Assembly: GCA_018136815.1 (NCBI GenBank)
Contig: CM030938.1
Location: 2,891,289 to 2,955,288, forward strand
DNA: 64,000 nt
Reading direction: 5' to 3'
Source of the DNA: Isochrysis galbana
Lineage: Eukaryota; Haptophyta; Isochrysidales; Isochrysidaceae
The translations under genes were made by a program, and so were the position numbers. The notes under the pieces are model-generated. The model made no database searches and had not been told where the DNA came from. It worked only from the letters and a program-made list of their open reading frames with translations. Positions within the stretch are counted from its first letter, which is position 1; each line of letters starts with the position of its first letter. This document shows positions 38,702 through 49,474 of this stretch, piece after piece.

Positions 38702-39580
38702 ATGGACTATGTGCCGTTTGGTGATATCATACGAACAGTACCACTCATACCATATACAAATCGTACAGTGTCTGAAGAAAAGGGCAACTTCAGTATAACG
38801 AATTATACCTTTGCACACGAGCTCTTTATCGATGTGGTCTTTACAAGGGAGGTTCCATCCCATATGACGTTGGATGAGGTCGCCAGCCAACTGAAGATCA
38901 CATTCGAGCAAAAGATTCAAAATCTTACCACTTACTTAAATCTTGGTGCCGTAGCGATATCGTCCAAAACAATATTTCCTCCGAGGCCACCCCCTTCATT
39001 CCCACCATCTCCTCCTTCCCCACCACCTCCTTCCCCGCCCCCTCCTTCCCCACTTCCTCCTTCACGACCTCCTCCCTCACTTCCTCCTCCCTCACTTCCT
39101 CCTCCATCGCCACCCCCTCCTTCTCATCCTCCACCCTCTCCACCCTCGCCACCTCCACCCTCGCCACCACCGCCCTCGCCACCTCCACCCTCGCCACCAC
39201 CGCCCTCGCCACCTCCACCCTCGCCACCCCCTCCCCCCCCCCGCCTCCTTTTGTTCCTCCACCCTCGCCACCCCCTCCTTCTCCTCCTGCACCTGCACCA
39301 CCCCTTCCCTCGCGCCCTCTTCCCTCGCCACCCCCTCCGTCTCCCTCGTCACCACCTCCTCCACCCTCACCCCCTCCGTCTCCCTCGTCACCATCTCCTC
39401 CACCCTCACCACCCAGGAGCGCCAGCGAGGGAGAGGCAGGGGAGACTAACTAGGGCCCAACCCCAGCCTCCTCCTCTACCCCCTGAGCTGGCCTCGAGGA
39501 GCCTCCAGGGGTCGCCAGAGGCAGCTGCAGCGGCATCTTCAAGAATATTTTTTTCAGGGGGGGTTGCAGGTCACCAATAG
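38702..39580 (+). CDS. Ser-Pro-rich (extensin/pherophorin-like) protein, frame slip in a C-run
   Basis: ATG at 38702. The first 95 residues (MDYVPFGDIIRTVPLIPYTN, HELFIDVVFTREVPSHMT, KIQNLTTYLNLGAVAIS) form a globular-looking domain with several N-glycosylation sequons (NRT, NFS, NYT, NLT). It is followed by about 80 residues of SPPPPSPPPPSP repeats, as in hydroxyproline-rich matrix proteins of algae. At a C homopolymer near 39228 the frame leaves the SPP pattern (RLLLFLHPRH). In a neighbouring frame the pattern continues (FVPPPSPPPPSPP) to a stop at 39453. So either a 1-2 base slip has broken the gene or the assembly miscounts the run. No signal peptide is visible, so an upstream exon may be missing. 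Confidence 0.5.
   Translation: MDYVPFGDIIRTVPLIPYTNRTVSEEKGNFSITNYTFAHELFIDVVFTREVPSHMTLDEVASQLKITFEQKIQNLTTYLNLGAVAISSKTIFPPRPPPSFPPSPPSPPPPSPPPPSPLPPSRPPPSLPPPSLPPPSPPPPSHPPPSPPSPPPPSPPPPSPPPPSPPPPSPPPPSPPPPPPRLLLFLHPRHPLLLLLHLHHPFPRALFPRHPLRLPRHHLLHPHPLRLPRHHLLHPHHPGAPARERQGRLTRAQPQPPPLPPELASRSLQGSPEAAAAASSRIFFSGGVAGHQ
39534..39560 (+). repeat. Retroelement 3' terminus (CATCTTCAAGAATAT plus T-run)
   Basis: GCGGCATCTTCAAGAATATT followed by Ts is nearly the same as the LINE end at 21238-21262 and, in reverse, 41745-41775. Confidence 0.65.
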
Positions 39581-40191
39581 GCGCTGCACGCTGGACGCTG
39601 GGGGGAAAACACGAATCTCCACTCTGCACTTCAACATTAACAGTAACAGGCCGACAACACACGTTAAACGCACTCCCGCTGATGAGCAGAGACAAGAGTG
39701 CCCACCAGAAAAAGAAGAGAGAGGGGGAGAGGGAGAGGGCGAGGGCTCGAGGGGGAGGAAACCGCGCGGACCGTCAGACTACCATTCGGACAGTCAGTTA
39801 CGACGAGTTCGCGTCTGGCCGATCACCACGCCCTTGTCCTTGATCCTTGATGTCGGGGGGAATATGCTCGGTGATGCGAGACACTCGGCCACAGCCACCG
39901 CCTCTAGACCGAGGCATCGTGAAAGGCGCGCCGCTCGCCGCTCTGTATTCGTCGATCTAGTACTAGTACAATAATAGGTGTTAGCGCTGAACCTTCAGAT
40001 GTTGTTTTTCCTCCCCCATGGCAGGGGAGGAGGGAGGAGTAGAGAGGGGGGGGGGCTCATGCCTCTTTAACTCTTTACGTGATACTAGTATGTACTTGCT
40101 GTGTGCCGTGACAGCGAGAGCTTCGCGTCTTGCCTTTTGGGCGGGAAAGGGGGAGCGCGCACCTGTGGACACTCAGGGAGACACAGTCCCC
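39581..40191. other. Mixed repeat DNA, no gene supported
   Basis: Includes a second terminus-like motif at 39983-40010 (GCGCTGAACCTTCAGATGTT then Ts), matching the LINE end at 17470-17490. Confidence 0.5.
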
Positions 40192-41561
40192 ATGCCCATC
40201 GTCTTCTCGGACTCGTCCAGCGAGGGGGAAGAGGAGATTGGCGTTGCGCGGCCTCAGCAGCGTGCACGCGTTGCATCTGCAAAGAATGGGTCCTCGCGGC
40301 AAAAGAAGAGGCCGGCCTCCACATCCACCAGTTTGCGCAAGGCAGCCACTGAAGCGTCCACCTTCCAGACGATTGGGGCAAAGCGAGTTGGCCGCGAGCG
40401 GCCAAGACCAGACCTGCCGAGTGAGGACTCGTTGAGTGAAGAGGACACCGCCCTCTCCGACGATCATGAAGCCCAGAAGCTTGCAGATGCCTTGAAGCAG
40501 ATGGCGCAGCAGATGGTACGTGCTAGCAGCACTATGTGATGAGCCAGCACGGTTCTCTGCTCTGGCGATGTGATCTCGCTCGAGATGCAAGCACTGTAGC
40601 CTCGTAGCATGTCAGCCTGCCTGTGCCTAGAATACTGCGAGCGCGGATGGGCGCGCCGCGATTTCTATGCTCGGCTCTGATGTTGCCGTCTCTCATACCA
40701 AATTTGGCAGAAGTCGAAGCGCAAGCGGAAGGCGGAGGAAATGAAACGCCGGCTGGACAAGGAATTCAACGATCAAGTTCAAGAAGCTCTTGCAGAGGCG
40801 AAAGCAGCAATCCAAAAAGCACAAGGTCCTTTGCCTGGCGTTCAGGGGCTCTCCCGGAATGATTCACTTGTGTGCCGGTGTGCACCGACTAACTTCAATG
40901 ATATCACCTTGTGATTGACACACCCCATTCAATCCCATAGGTGAGTATGATGCTGAAGCTAGCAAAGCTATCAAAGAGCTCAAAGGGCTGAGTAAGGACG
41001 TTGAACAAGCAGGTGAGAAAAGGTCGCTCAATTCGCTTGTCTTTGCGTTCAACCTATCTACAACAACTAACGCCGTTGGTCTCGTCACCCATTGCCAAGA
41101 TGTGCCTTTTCATACTCACCCACGCACGTGCATAGCCTAGAGGAGGCCTTGTGTCTAACTAATGTGCCAGCGGCTTGCAATTGGATGCCATTGGATGCCA
41201 TTAGAATTATCACGCTGATCTCCTCCACCCTTTCCTTAATCATCTATTGATGTGCTCAATAGAACGTGCATTTCAAGCTGAGCTCAAGAAGTTCAACAAA
41301 GATCTCTCTAACTTCGCAAAGCTTGTCCAGTCGCATGAGCTTACCGCCGGTGAACACGCTGCGACAAAAGCAGACGCATACAAATCCATCGTCAGTGCAT
41401 ATGAAGACAAAACGGACCAGGCCGTACGCGAAACCAAGAACAAGCTGCACACACTTGCGACCATGCAACCCGATCTTCGAGGTGTGGTGGATGCCTTGGC
41501 AATTGCAGTGAAAGACTATGAGCAGGGTGTGAGCAAAGCAGCTGAAATTGCCCCACCATGA
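40192..41561 (+). CDS. Coiled-coil protein, possibly SYCP3/Cor1-like
   Basis: Four exons, 40192-40515, 40711-40825, 40941-41012 and 41263-41561 (all GT-AG, phases consistent), give 269 aa. An in-frame ATG exists upstream at 40091. The N-terminus is acidic and Ser-rich (VFSDSSSEGEEEIG, SEDSLSEEDTALSDD) around basic patches (RQKKRPAS). From about residue 98 the protein is almost all heptad-like helix: KSKRKRKAEEMKRRLDKEFN, QEALAEAKAAIQKAQ, ERAFQAELKKFNKDLSNF. The design (acidic/basic disordered N-terminus plus about 150-residue coiled coil) and length resemble SYCP3/Cor1 proteins of the meiotic chromosome axis. Sequence identity is too low to be sure. The intron structure itself supports a real gene. 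Confidence 0.65.
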
Positions 41562-41744
41562 CGGGACATGGGGCGTGTGCGTGTACACTAGTTATGACTT
41601 GTCATACATTGACTGATTTCAGTGCTCTAGCCCTACTACGTGCAGTACACATTAGCATTAGCGCTATATTTAGGATATAGGCGCCTAGCAGCCCACCTGT
41701 TGTTTGATTCCTATCTCTTTAAAATCTTACCAAACTAAAAAACA
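41562..41744. other. 3' flank, no gene seen
   Basis: AT-richer DNA after the coiled-coil gene. Confidence 0.4.
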
Positions 41745-41790
41745 TTCTTGAAGGTGTCCGCTAAGCTACTAGTGACTCTCACCCTTCCGC
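41745..41790 (-). repeat. Retroelement 3' terminus, reverse orientation
   Basis: The reverse complement reads GTAGCTTAGCGGACACCTTC, AAGAATG, then a T-run, matching 21229-21262 (GTAGCTTAGCGGGCATCTTC). Confidence 0.65.
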
Positions 41791-42084
41791 GCTCGCGCCG
41801 GCATCGCCTATACTTTTACCGCTACTCCTCCTCCTGCGCGTATAATTCTACTCGTTATATTTATATCAATTATAACATATTAAGAGCCCTATTTATTTTG
41901 TAGGCGTTCTCCTTCCACGCTTCCCCCCCCCCTCCCTCAATTCCTTTCTTGACGTCTATTTGACCGCGGAAAGGGTCGCTCGAGACCGAAGATTGGGCTG
42001 CGGACGGGTGACAAGCGCATGCCGGCTGAGGATCAACTTGACGTGCCACTCCGTAGAGATGCGGTGGCAGTTAGGGGTTCATTA

Positions 42085-42245
42085 ATCATAATTCTATACC
42101 AAAATTAAAATAGACGAGAGGGGTGTGACCAAAAAAGGGGACCTCGAGTTGCACCTTCTCATTGTCCAAGTTTGGGGTTAATGATAATTCTATACCAAAA
42201 TAGACGAGAGGGGTGTGATAGAAAAAGGGAACCTCGAGTTGCACC
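42085..42245. repeat. Local duplication of about 75 bp
   Basis: ATAATTCTATACCAAAAT, TAGACGAGAGGGGTGTGA and ACCTCGAGTTGCACCTTCT each occur twice (42090-42170 and 42183-42250). Confidence 0.8.
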
Positions 42246-42395
42246 TTCTTGCACTCCCACGCCCGCATTGGGCCTGCCCTCGAGCTGACTCCCCCCCCGT
42301 TCTTGGTCGCGTGACTTCGGGCGGCTCCCATGGTTAGCGAGGCGAGCGTGAGAGAGGCATCGGCGCGTCGCCTCCTCTCGGATAAAGGTACCCAG

Positions 42396-43035
42396 CTTTC
42401 TAGGACCAGTCCTAGAAACTAGGACGGACTTTGCTAGGTGAGAGCATGAGCATAGCATGTTATTTTGTCCCAAACCTTGGCTATTGAGTTACCACATGCA
42501 TGTCCTCATTAAATGTTCCAGGTGTGCCTAGGCACCATTCCCTCAGCAACACCAAGTTTTGTGACGCGTTTACGGGTCACCTGGTCGGAATTGCTGCTTG
42601 TCCTAGAAACGGGAGAAACGGCTGATACCACCCAATGGGGAGCTCTTCTACCCATGGTCCCCAGGAGATGAAATGTTGCTTTGACTGCCCTCTTTGAGAC
42701 CTTCAGTGACCACCAAGCTTGGTTTTGTCATCTAAGTGTCCAATCCGCTAGCCTACTGCTCCAAAAGGTCTAAAATAAAACTCCTCTGGTGCGAGCGGAC
42801 GCCCGAGTGCAGCACCGCATGCTGAATGTGGTAGCAAAAGTAAGCAAAGACAAGCTCCGCAGAGTTGGTCATGGGGAGAGCTAAGGTTGAATGGGATGTG
42901 GAGATGGTTTGCTTCAGGTGAGCTGGGATGTCTCATAAGCTCACCATAGGCTATAATGGAGGCATGATCGGCAGAGTCCTAGAAATCCAAGGATTTTCTA
43001 GGACGTGGTCCTAGTTTCTAGGACGGAATTTTTTG
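42396..43035. repeat. Segment flanked by CTAGGAC palindromic motifs
   Basis: TTTCTAGGACCAGTCCTAG / AACTAGGACGGACTTT (42396-42432) and TTTTCTAGGACGTGGTCCTA / TTTCTAGGACGGAATTTT (42992-43032) bracket about 560 bp without ORFs. The reverse complement of the right motif resembles 26700-26735 (TTCCGTCCTA ... TAGGACCGCGTCCTA). Possibly termini of a small DNA transposon family. Confidence 0.5.
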
Positions 43036-43193
43036 TCCGCTCTCGCCGGCGCCCGTAGGGCAATCAGGCTGCATGTCCTTGGACATGTAGTGTGGCGCTC
43101 TAGCAGCCGCGCTCGAATTCGTGTCGTCCGATCCCGGGCGAGTGGTAGCTCGGATCCTAACGGGCTCCATACGCCTCGCGGACGCTAGCCCTG

Positions 43194-43811
43194 ATGCGGT
43201 GGAACCTCAAGCTCTCGGAGTATCGTTTTACCGTCGAGTACAAACCCGGCGCCAACCACAAGGACGCTGACGGTGCCTCCCGTCTCGTAGCGGCAAATGA
43301 TGACACCCCGGAGGAGTCTCATGCTGAGAAGGGGGGAGGGCGGCCTGCGACCGCTACAGATGCGGTAGCCGCGGTGGTCACAGGGCATCGGGCCCCCACC
43401 GCCCAAAACCTCCAATCCCTGGAAAGAGATCGAAGGCTAGCGGCAACCAGCCGTGACTCTATCAACCTTTCGTACCTAGAGACCGGAACTCCGACGGCTA
43501 TCACGCTCAAACAGGCACACGCCGAAGATGAAGACTGCCGTGCGCTCATCTCCGCGCTCTCAGACGCATCCCCTCCCTCGGGGATCGATCATCGACGCAT
43601 GACGTGGATTGCCCGCGAGGCGAAAAGATGCTTATTGCGATCTGGCCTCCTCTACCGACGAGTACCGACGTCTGACGGCGGTGAACACCTCTGTCTGTAC
43701 GTGCCGCGTTCGATGCGCCGCTCGTATCTCGAAGCATTCCATGACCACCTCTGCCATCTCGGTGACAATCGAATGGCACAGCTCCTTAGAGACCGATATT
43801 TTTGGCCAGCT
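43194..43811 (+). mobile_element. Ty3/gypsy fragment: RNase H end and integrase zinc-finger start
   Basis: Encodes RWNLKLSEYRFTVEYKPGAN then HKDADGASRL, the classic end of the Ty3/gypsy RNase H domain. About 110 residues later comes YVPRSMRRSYLEAFHDHLCH, LGDNRMAQLLRDRYFWP, the HH half of the integrase H2C2 finger. The frame is open but similarity stops at RYFWP, before the CC half, where the 3' end of a LINE begins in the opposite orientation. The left end is also truncated (no RT). Old fragment. Confidence 0.85.
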
Positions 43812-44640
43812 CGTTCCTTTGTTTTCGGTGTCGGGGTCGGGGGTGCGGCCCTGGTACACTACCATGGACCCGGTTATGGGCGCGTGTTCAGGGCAGGCCT
43901 ATTGAGTTTCTCTCTTGTGGCTCCTTTTTTGTTTTGTTTTTGTTTTTTTTCGCGGGCCCTATTATGGTGTGCACGTGGCTTGGGGTGTGTTTTGGAGTTG
44001 TGTTCTGGCCCGTTTGTATTTGATTACTGTGTTGTCTGTTACGTTGTTTGTTGGCTCGACACCGAGCCCGCTTCAGAGGCGGCCTTTATCATATATTCTA
44101 CCCCTAGCCGCGAGGCTAGCGACCGCAATTCCGCGCTGGGAATGAGGTTACCTTTGTTATCCGAATCGTATAGAGGTCGCAACGCGCCCAGGTCGATTCT
44201 TTTTTTGGGTTGGCGTCCCATGCCGGCTTGGGCGGTCCTCGACGAGTCCGTCGAGTTTGCGAAGAGGAGGGCGCAGCATAGTTTCGTAAATCTTTCTATG
44301 GTGCGTGCTAGCACCGATTCTTCCGAGAAGCTGGCGTTGTCGTAATGTATCCTGTAGAAGTCTGTGATGATGTATCTCCATGCCAGTAAGTATAGTATGG
44401 GTAGTGATTTGGGGCATGGGTCATCGGGATGAAGGAAGAGTCTATCGATTGTCGGTTTCTCCCCCGTCGTGTCGGCTCGTCGAGAGTGTCTTGCTAGCGC
44501 ATCAAGTGCGTCGAAAATGTTCGATAGACGCGGGCAGCTTCCCCCAAGTGGGTGGAGGACTCGTCCGTTTCCTTGCAGAATCGGCATGTCCTTTCTCGGT
44601 CTGCGAATCTGTTCGCTATACTCTCGTCGGCTTGAGCCAC
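43812..44640 (-). mobile_element. LINE 3' fragment joined to the gypsy element
   Basis: On the minus strand: knuckle remnant, CPRLSNIFDALDALARHS, LLAWRYIITDFYRIHYDNAS, AGMGRQPKKRIDLGALRPLY, stop at about 44039. A frame shift lies near 44545 (HLGG/SCPRL). The 3' UTR has CCATGGTAGTGTACCAGGGC (43865-43846) and GACACCGAAAACAAAGGAAC, ending at about 43812 with no T-run, directly on the gypsy sequence. The missing terminal part suggests truncation at the 3' side or a deletion joining the two elements. Confidence 0.82.
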
Positions 44641-44919
44641 TCCCTCTTCTCTCCCTCCTATCACCAGCCACCCCTCTTTGCCCGTTTGCTAATGCAAACG
44701 GGGCCCGTTTCTCACCGCACTCCATCGGGGGGGGGGGACACCGCCTGCGTGCAGCCAACGCAGGCAAGGACAACACATCTACGTAGTATGAACAAGTTAT
44801 TGGCATCAACACATATACGCCAGGGGATTCAGAAATCTAACGAGAACAAACACGAAGGCAAGACACAGCCTCCGTGCTCGCGGTCCAGGTCTGCATAAGG
44901 CGCTCTCCATCGAAAATCG

Positions 44920-47900
44920 TCATTCTCGAGAGGCGGCTGCAGCCGTCGCCTCCGCTGCTGCAAGCTCATGGCTGACCATGGAACCCACGGACCCATTTCC
45001 GTAATTCGCGTCCACCTTCGTCTCGCAGAACGGGCACACGCCCTTCTGCATGACGGCAAACTCCCAGTCTTCCTCGTGGAAAAAGTGATTGCAAGAGTTG
45101 CACAACACCACCGGAACGTCCGGCAGCATATTGCGATAGTACTCGCGGCCGAGGGCTGCGTGCGGCCACTCAATAATGAAGACGTCGGATCGATCCATCG
45201 CAAGGAGCATTTCAGGGGTCGCAACGGTAGGCGTGAAGTCAGCCGACGGTTCGAAGTCAAGCATAGCTTTGGTGAATGGATCGTCGAGATCGAACACACC
45301 ATCATTTTCGACTCTCTCCACGTCGCCCCCCAATGCAAGCCTTTGCACGTCAGGCCCTTCTTCTGATGCCCACGGGTTCGCAATGGCCTCGGCCTTCGGT
45401 TTCCGAGGCGGTGGTTCGCGCCGTAATAGCATGAGAACCTCCTCTGGGCTCGAGCGGTAGGACGGTGCAAAGCGGACTAGTGGCAGGACCTCAAACGACA
45501 CGAAAGAGCGCACGAAAATGTGCCCGCAAGCGACGCACCTGTCGCCGGACTGATTTAGCAACGGGTTAGTAGTTTGGCAACGGAAGCAAGTCGGCAGCAA
45601 CTCCTCGTTGTCGGAAAAAGGACGGGCGCGAATGGAAAGCGAGAATAGATCAACTTGCTCTTGCCATGCGGGGGGCACGCGAAATCCCGCTAGCTTCTCG
45701 AGAGCAAGACGGGCCAGCTTGTCGGCGCCAAGCACGCGAGCTTGCTTTGCGAGGGCGAACAGGCAGTACGTCTTGGAGATGCCGTGCGGTGCCTCCTCTT
45801 TCATGAGCCAGGCGAGCAGATAGCGCGATATGTTGAAGACCGCGTCTGGCGTGAGGGCAGTAAAGGGCTCGTCAGTGTACTTGTAGATCGACGAATAGGC
45901 ATAGTAGAAGTCCGCCTTGCGCCGAGTCTTCTCGAACTCCTCCCTAGCCTCGTCAATGCCTTCCTCGCGCGCCAGCGCCTCTCCCTTCATCCGGAGGGTC
46001 GCCACCGCAAGTCGCCACAGTTGCCTTCCGCCATCGGCGTATCTGCGCTCAACTACCCCATTCGCCGCGAGCGCACGGAGCACACGGATGGCTGCTTCGT
46101 GCTCGCCGGCGTCGCGGTAGGCGTTCTGAGCCAGCTCAAACTCATCCTGAGCGACGAGCCACTTTGCGTATGGTAGGTAGACAGAGCGTGCGTGCTCTGG
46201 GTGCTTGTGGACGAGCTCGGTCGCCTCGGCCCACTTCTTGTGCTCGACGTTGAGCCGGATGAGCCCCGTGACATCACCCAACTTCATGAGGACGTCCTTC
46301 GCCATAGAATACTCGCCCGCCTTCTCGAGGTAGCCGAGGGCAGCCCGTAGTTCGGTGGTATCCGACTTTGTAAGCGTCGACTTAGTCAGCTCGTGCAGCT
46401 TGGCCGAGTTGTTCTGCCCACCGAAAATGTGAATCGCCTTTAGGGTCTCGCCGGCAGCCAAATAGGTGTCGGCGGCTACTGAGAGGTCATTCACTTCCTC
46501 AGCCCACTGGGCCTGCCGCTTGACTAGCTCCTGTGCTGTCCCAGCCGACGCAGTGTGCGAGTACTGCTTGGCAGCGTCCCACATTCGTAGGTCGGAGAAC
46601 ATCTCAATGGCACGGTCCACCTTACCCGCACGCGACCAAGCGGTGGCGGCCTCTTGATATTTGCCTTGATACGCGAGCACGACACCCGCGAGCACGGCGT
46701 CATCGGCAGACTGGGTGGTGGCCTGCACGGGATCCGGTCACGCCGTAACGTTAGTTGGCGGCGTAGCGTAGCGGGTAGAGCACAGCGGGTGCGGCGGACA
46801 CTCCCTCACCTGCGTGGCCACGTTCAGCAGCGCAGATCCTTGGTTCTTGCCGGACGCCTGCCTCGCAACAGCACCGAATTTGGCCTTAGCGGCGTTCCCC
46901 TTGCGCTGTTTGTCGATGATGGCGCACAAGTCGATTCCACGGTGATCACGCAAGCGCATGAAGGCCTTGCGCGCGACTTCGGTGTCGAGCGCGAGAAGCG
47001 CTGCCGAGGCAAGATTTTTCCAATCAGACGCGGTGGCAGAAAGAGATGCGATGCGGTAGGCAGCCGGGAACTGGCGTTTCTCCATGTAGTGGTACAGGGT
47101 GGCAGCGAGGGGGACATCGACCTGGGCGCGGGTGGTCGGCGGAGATGCCCACAGGTGAGCGCACAAGAGAGCTTTCCTGCTGCGCGAATGGGTCAAACCG
47201 TGGCCATGAACGGTGCGCACCTTCGACAACGTAGTGTAGTTCAGCGAGAAGATCTCGGAGCCACGGAAACCGACAACGACACCTGGCATTCTCTGCTGAT
47301 GGGTGGGAAAATCGGACGTCTTGATGGAGAGGAGCCCCTCCCCAGAGAAGCATATCATGTCGTCCACCTATTAGCGTACAGGCAGCGGCGACAGAAAAAG
47401 CGAATGTGGTCATTTAACTGCTCATGGACAAGACCAGGCGGGCTAGGGGCTTTCGGGGCGCACGTCAGTATTCCACGCCACTGAGGTGGCGTGAGGCTCG
47501 CTGAACAGCGCCTTCGGCTGGTCATCTCGTGTGGACGGGAGCAGGTAGGCGGTGATCGTCTTGGAGTCGTCAACCACAGCCAACTTGTCTCGTTGACTGA
47601 TTTACCGGGCACAGGGCGGGCACGCTGAGTAAATATCGAGGGCAGGTGAAGCGCGTGCACTTAAAGGTGCGTGTCGCAAATTCGAGGTCCCGAGGTCACA
47701 GCACCGGGTGAGGGAGGCTGAGAGGATCGGTCACAGGTTGGGCGGGTGAGGTTGGGGGCATTCACTTGGAGAGGTCGAGTCCTGTGATAGGGACTCCATG
47801 GCTGAGCACTTTGATGCCAAACGGGTTGTTGACAAAGACCCTGTGGACCTCTCCGTTGGCATGGCCTACGAGCAGGCCCTCTCCCCCAGGAGGCCCACCG

Positions 47901-49474
47901 ACGGGCTTGGCGAACGTGATGGTCGTCTCGAATATCCACTCGCGCTCCTTCACGCCCGAGAAGGAGTAGAGCATGAGCTTTTCCTCCGAGCAGACAAGGA
48001 AGTGGTTGGCCACCGCTATCAGGGCGGAGCAATCGACGGCCAGGGGAAGGCGCTCGCGTGGACGAGAAGTCCAGGCAGACGCTGGGGCGTCTTCCGCCGG
48101 CAAATCATAGATGAGGATGGCGCGAGGGAGTTGGACAACGAGCCGGTCCTACGTCGAGGTGATGTCGCGATGTCAGCAGGTCGCGAGGTGTGGCGGAGAA
48201 TGTGCCAGATGGCCGCGCGTCGACCCGTAACCGCGTGCGGAGCCACATCGCCGCACGATGCTCGTTTGGCGCCATCTTCACAGCCCACAGCCTTCACAGC
48301 GTACACCTATAGCGCACACCCACCCCGGCATCCCGCACGACGAGCTGTGTCGCAGTCTCCACACATTGGCTCCGCGCACGCCCCTCTGCCAGCCGTCGGC
48401 CACCGCTCGCAGCCGCCCCGCTGCCCTAATAAATGGGACGCAGCGCACCTTGTAAATAGCCACCTTGCGCACGTAGTCCATGCACCGAATGCGCAACCTC
48501 TGTTCACTGAGCATGTTGTACACGACAACGTCCGTCATGAGGTCGCGGTATGCATAGCGCTCACGGTAGAGCCCGTGGACCGTCGAGAACATTAGCTGGT
48601 ACACGGCGATGGAGCCGTCCGAGCAGCCGACGGCGACCTGGTTGTGGCCCGGACGCGGAGTGCAGATCCACACCCACCCTTCGCGCTCGAGGAGCGAGGT
48701 GATGTGTAATCCTTCCTTGGTCCATAGCGACGCCTTCTTGTCCGAGCCGCCGACACATAGGTACTCGCCGTTCGCAAAGTGTCGCACGCAACAGGGGTCG
48801 TAGCCGAGCGCGCGGTCGCGTCCTTGCTGTCTACCCGACTCGTCATAGAAGGAAAGGGTCTGGTCCCAGCAGGCGACGGCCAAAAGCTCGTACGCCTCGT
48901 CCCGCGTTGGGTTCCAAGAGATGGACCAGACAGGCGCTTCGCGCTCAATGACGAGCCGCTCTCCGCCCTCCTTGTCGCGGAGCGACACGTTGCCGTTGAA
49001 GTGACCGAGCGCGAGGCAGGTGCCGTCGTCCGTCCAGGACATGCATGTGATGCGTGAGCTTACCTTATGCTTCGCGACGGCCTTCTGCTCGGGCGACCAC
49101 AGCCCGAAGTCGGTGGCTGTGGCGGAGGCGAGCGAGGCGGTGACCGGGTTGTACTGCAGGCACTGCACCGGGTCGTTGTGTGAGTACTTGAGAATACCCT
49201 CTGCGGAGGAGGTCCAGATGATGATTGTCTTGTCCGCGCCGCCCGATGCGAACCGCTTGCCGTCGCGCGAGTACGCGACCGCATAGATCTGGTCCTTGTG
49301 TCCCTTGAGCGAGTGGAGGAGCTCTCCCGTGGCTGCCTGGTAGATGAGCAGCCTCGAGCCACATGCGGCGAGGAGATGCTCGCCATCGGGCGAAAAGGCG
49401 AGATCGTGGGCTTGTGGGCGCACGTCGTCCTTCTCAGGCACACGGTCACTCCATGAGAGTACCGAGCGCACCAT
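44920..49474 (-). CDS. IFT122: Intraflagellar transport protein 122 (IFT-A complex)
   Basis: Six exons on the minus strand: 49474-48449, 48148-47766, 47596-47464, 47367-47221, 47121-46810 and 46722-44920. All are GT-AG with matching phase and give 1267 aa (human about 1240). The 99-nt fourth intron keeps the frame open. It is called because VRTVHG...TTRAQ interrupts a conserved stretch. The N-terminal WD40 propeller (FSPDGEHLLAACGSRLLIYQ, FASGGADKTIIIW) is followed by SSRITCMSWTDDGTCLALGH, DRALGYDPCC and FSTVHGLYRERYAYRDLMTD, hallmark IFT122 blocks. SFSGVKEREW and VGGPPGGEGLLVGHANG are in exon 2. A TPR-like helical C-terminus leads to zinc-binding CFRCQTTNPLLNQSGDRCVA-CGH and CNSCNHFFH...CPFC. 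IFT-A drives retrograde transport in flagella and entry of membrane proteins. The gene implies a flagellated stage. Confidence 0.95.

Noticed and set aside
46737..46800. tRNA-like A-box (GTAGCGTAGCGGGTAGAGC) in an IFT122 intron
   Set aside because: No B box or cloverleaf pairing within reach; it is intron sequence between exons 5 and 6.
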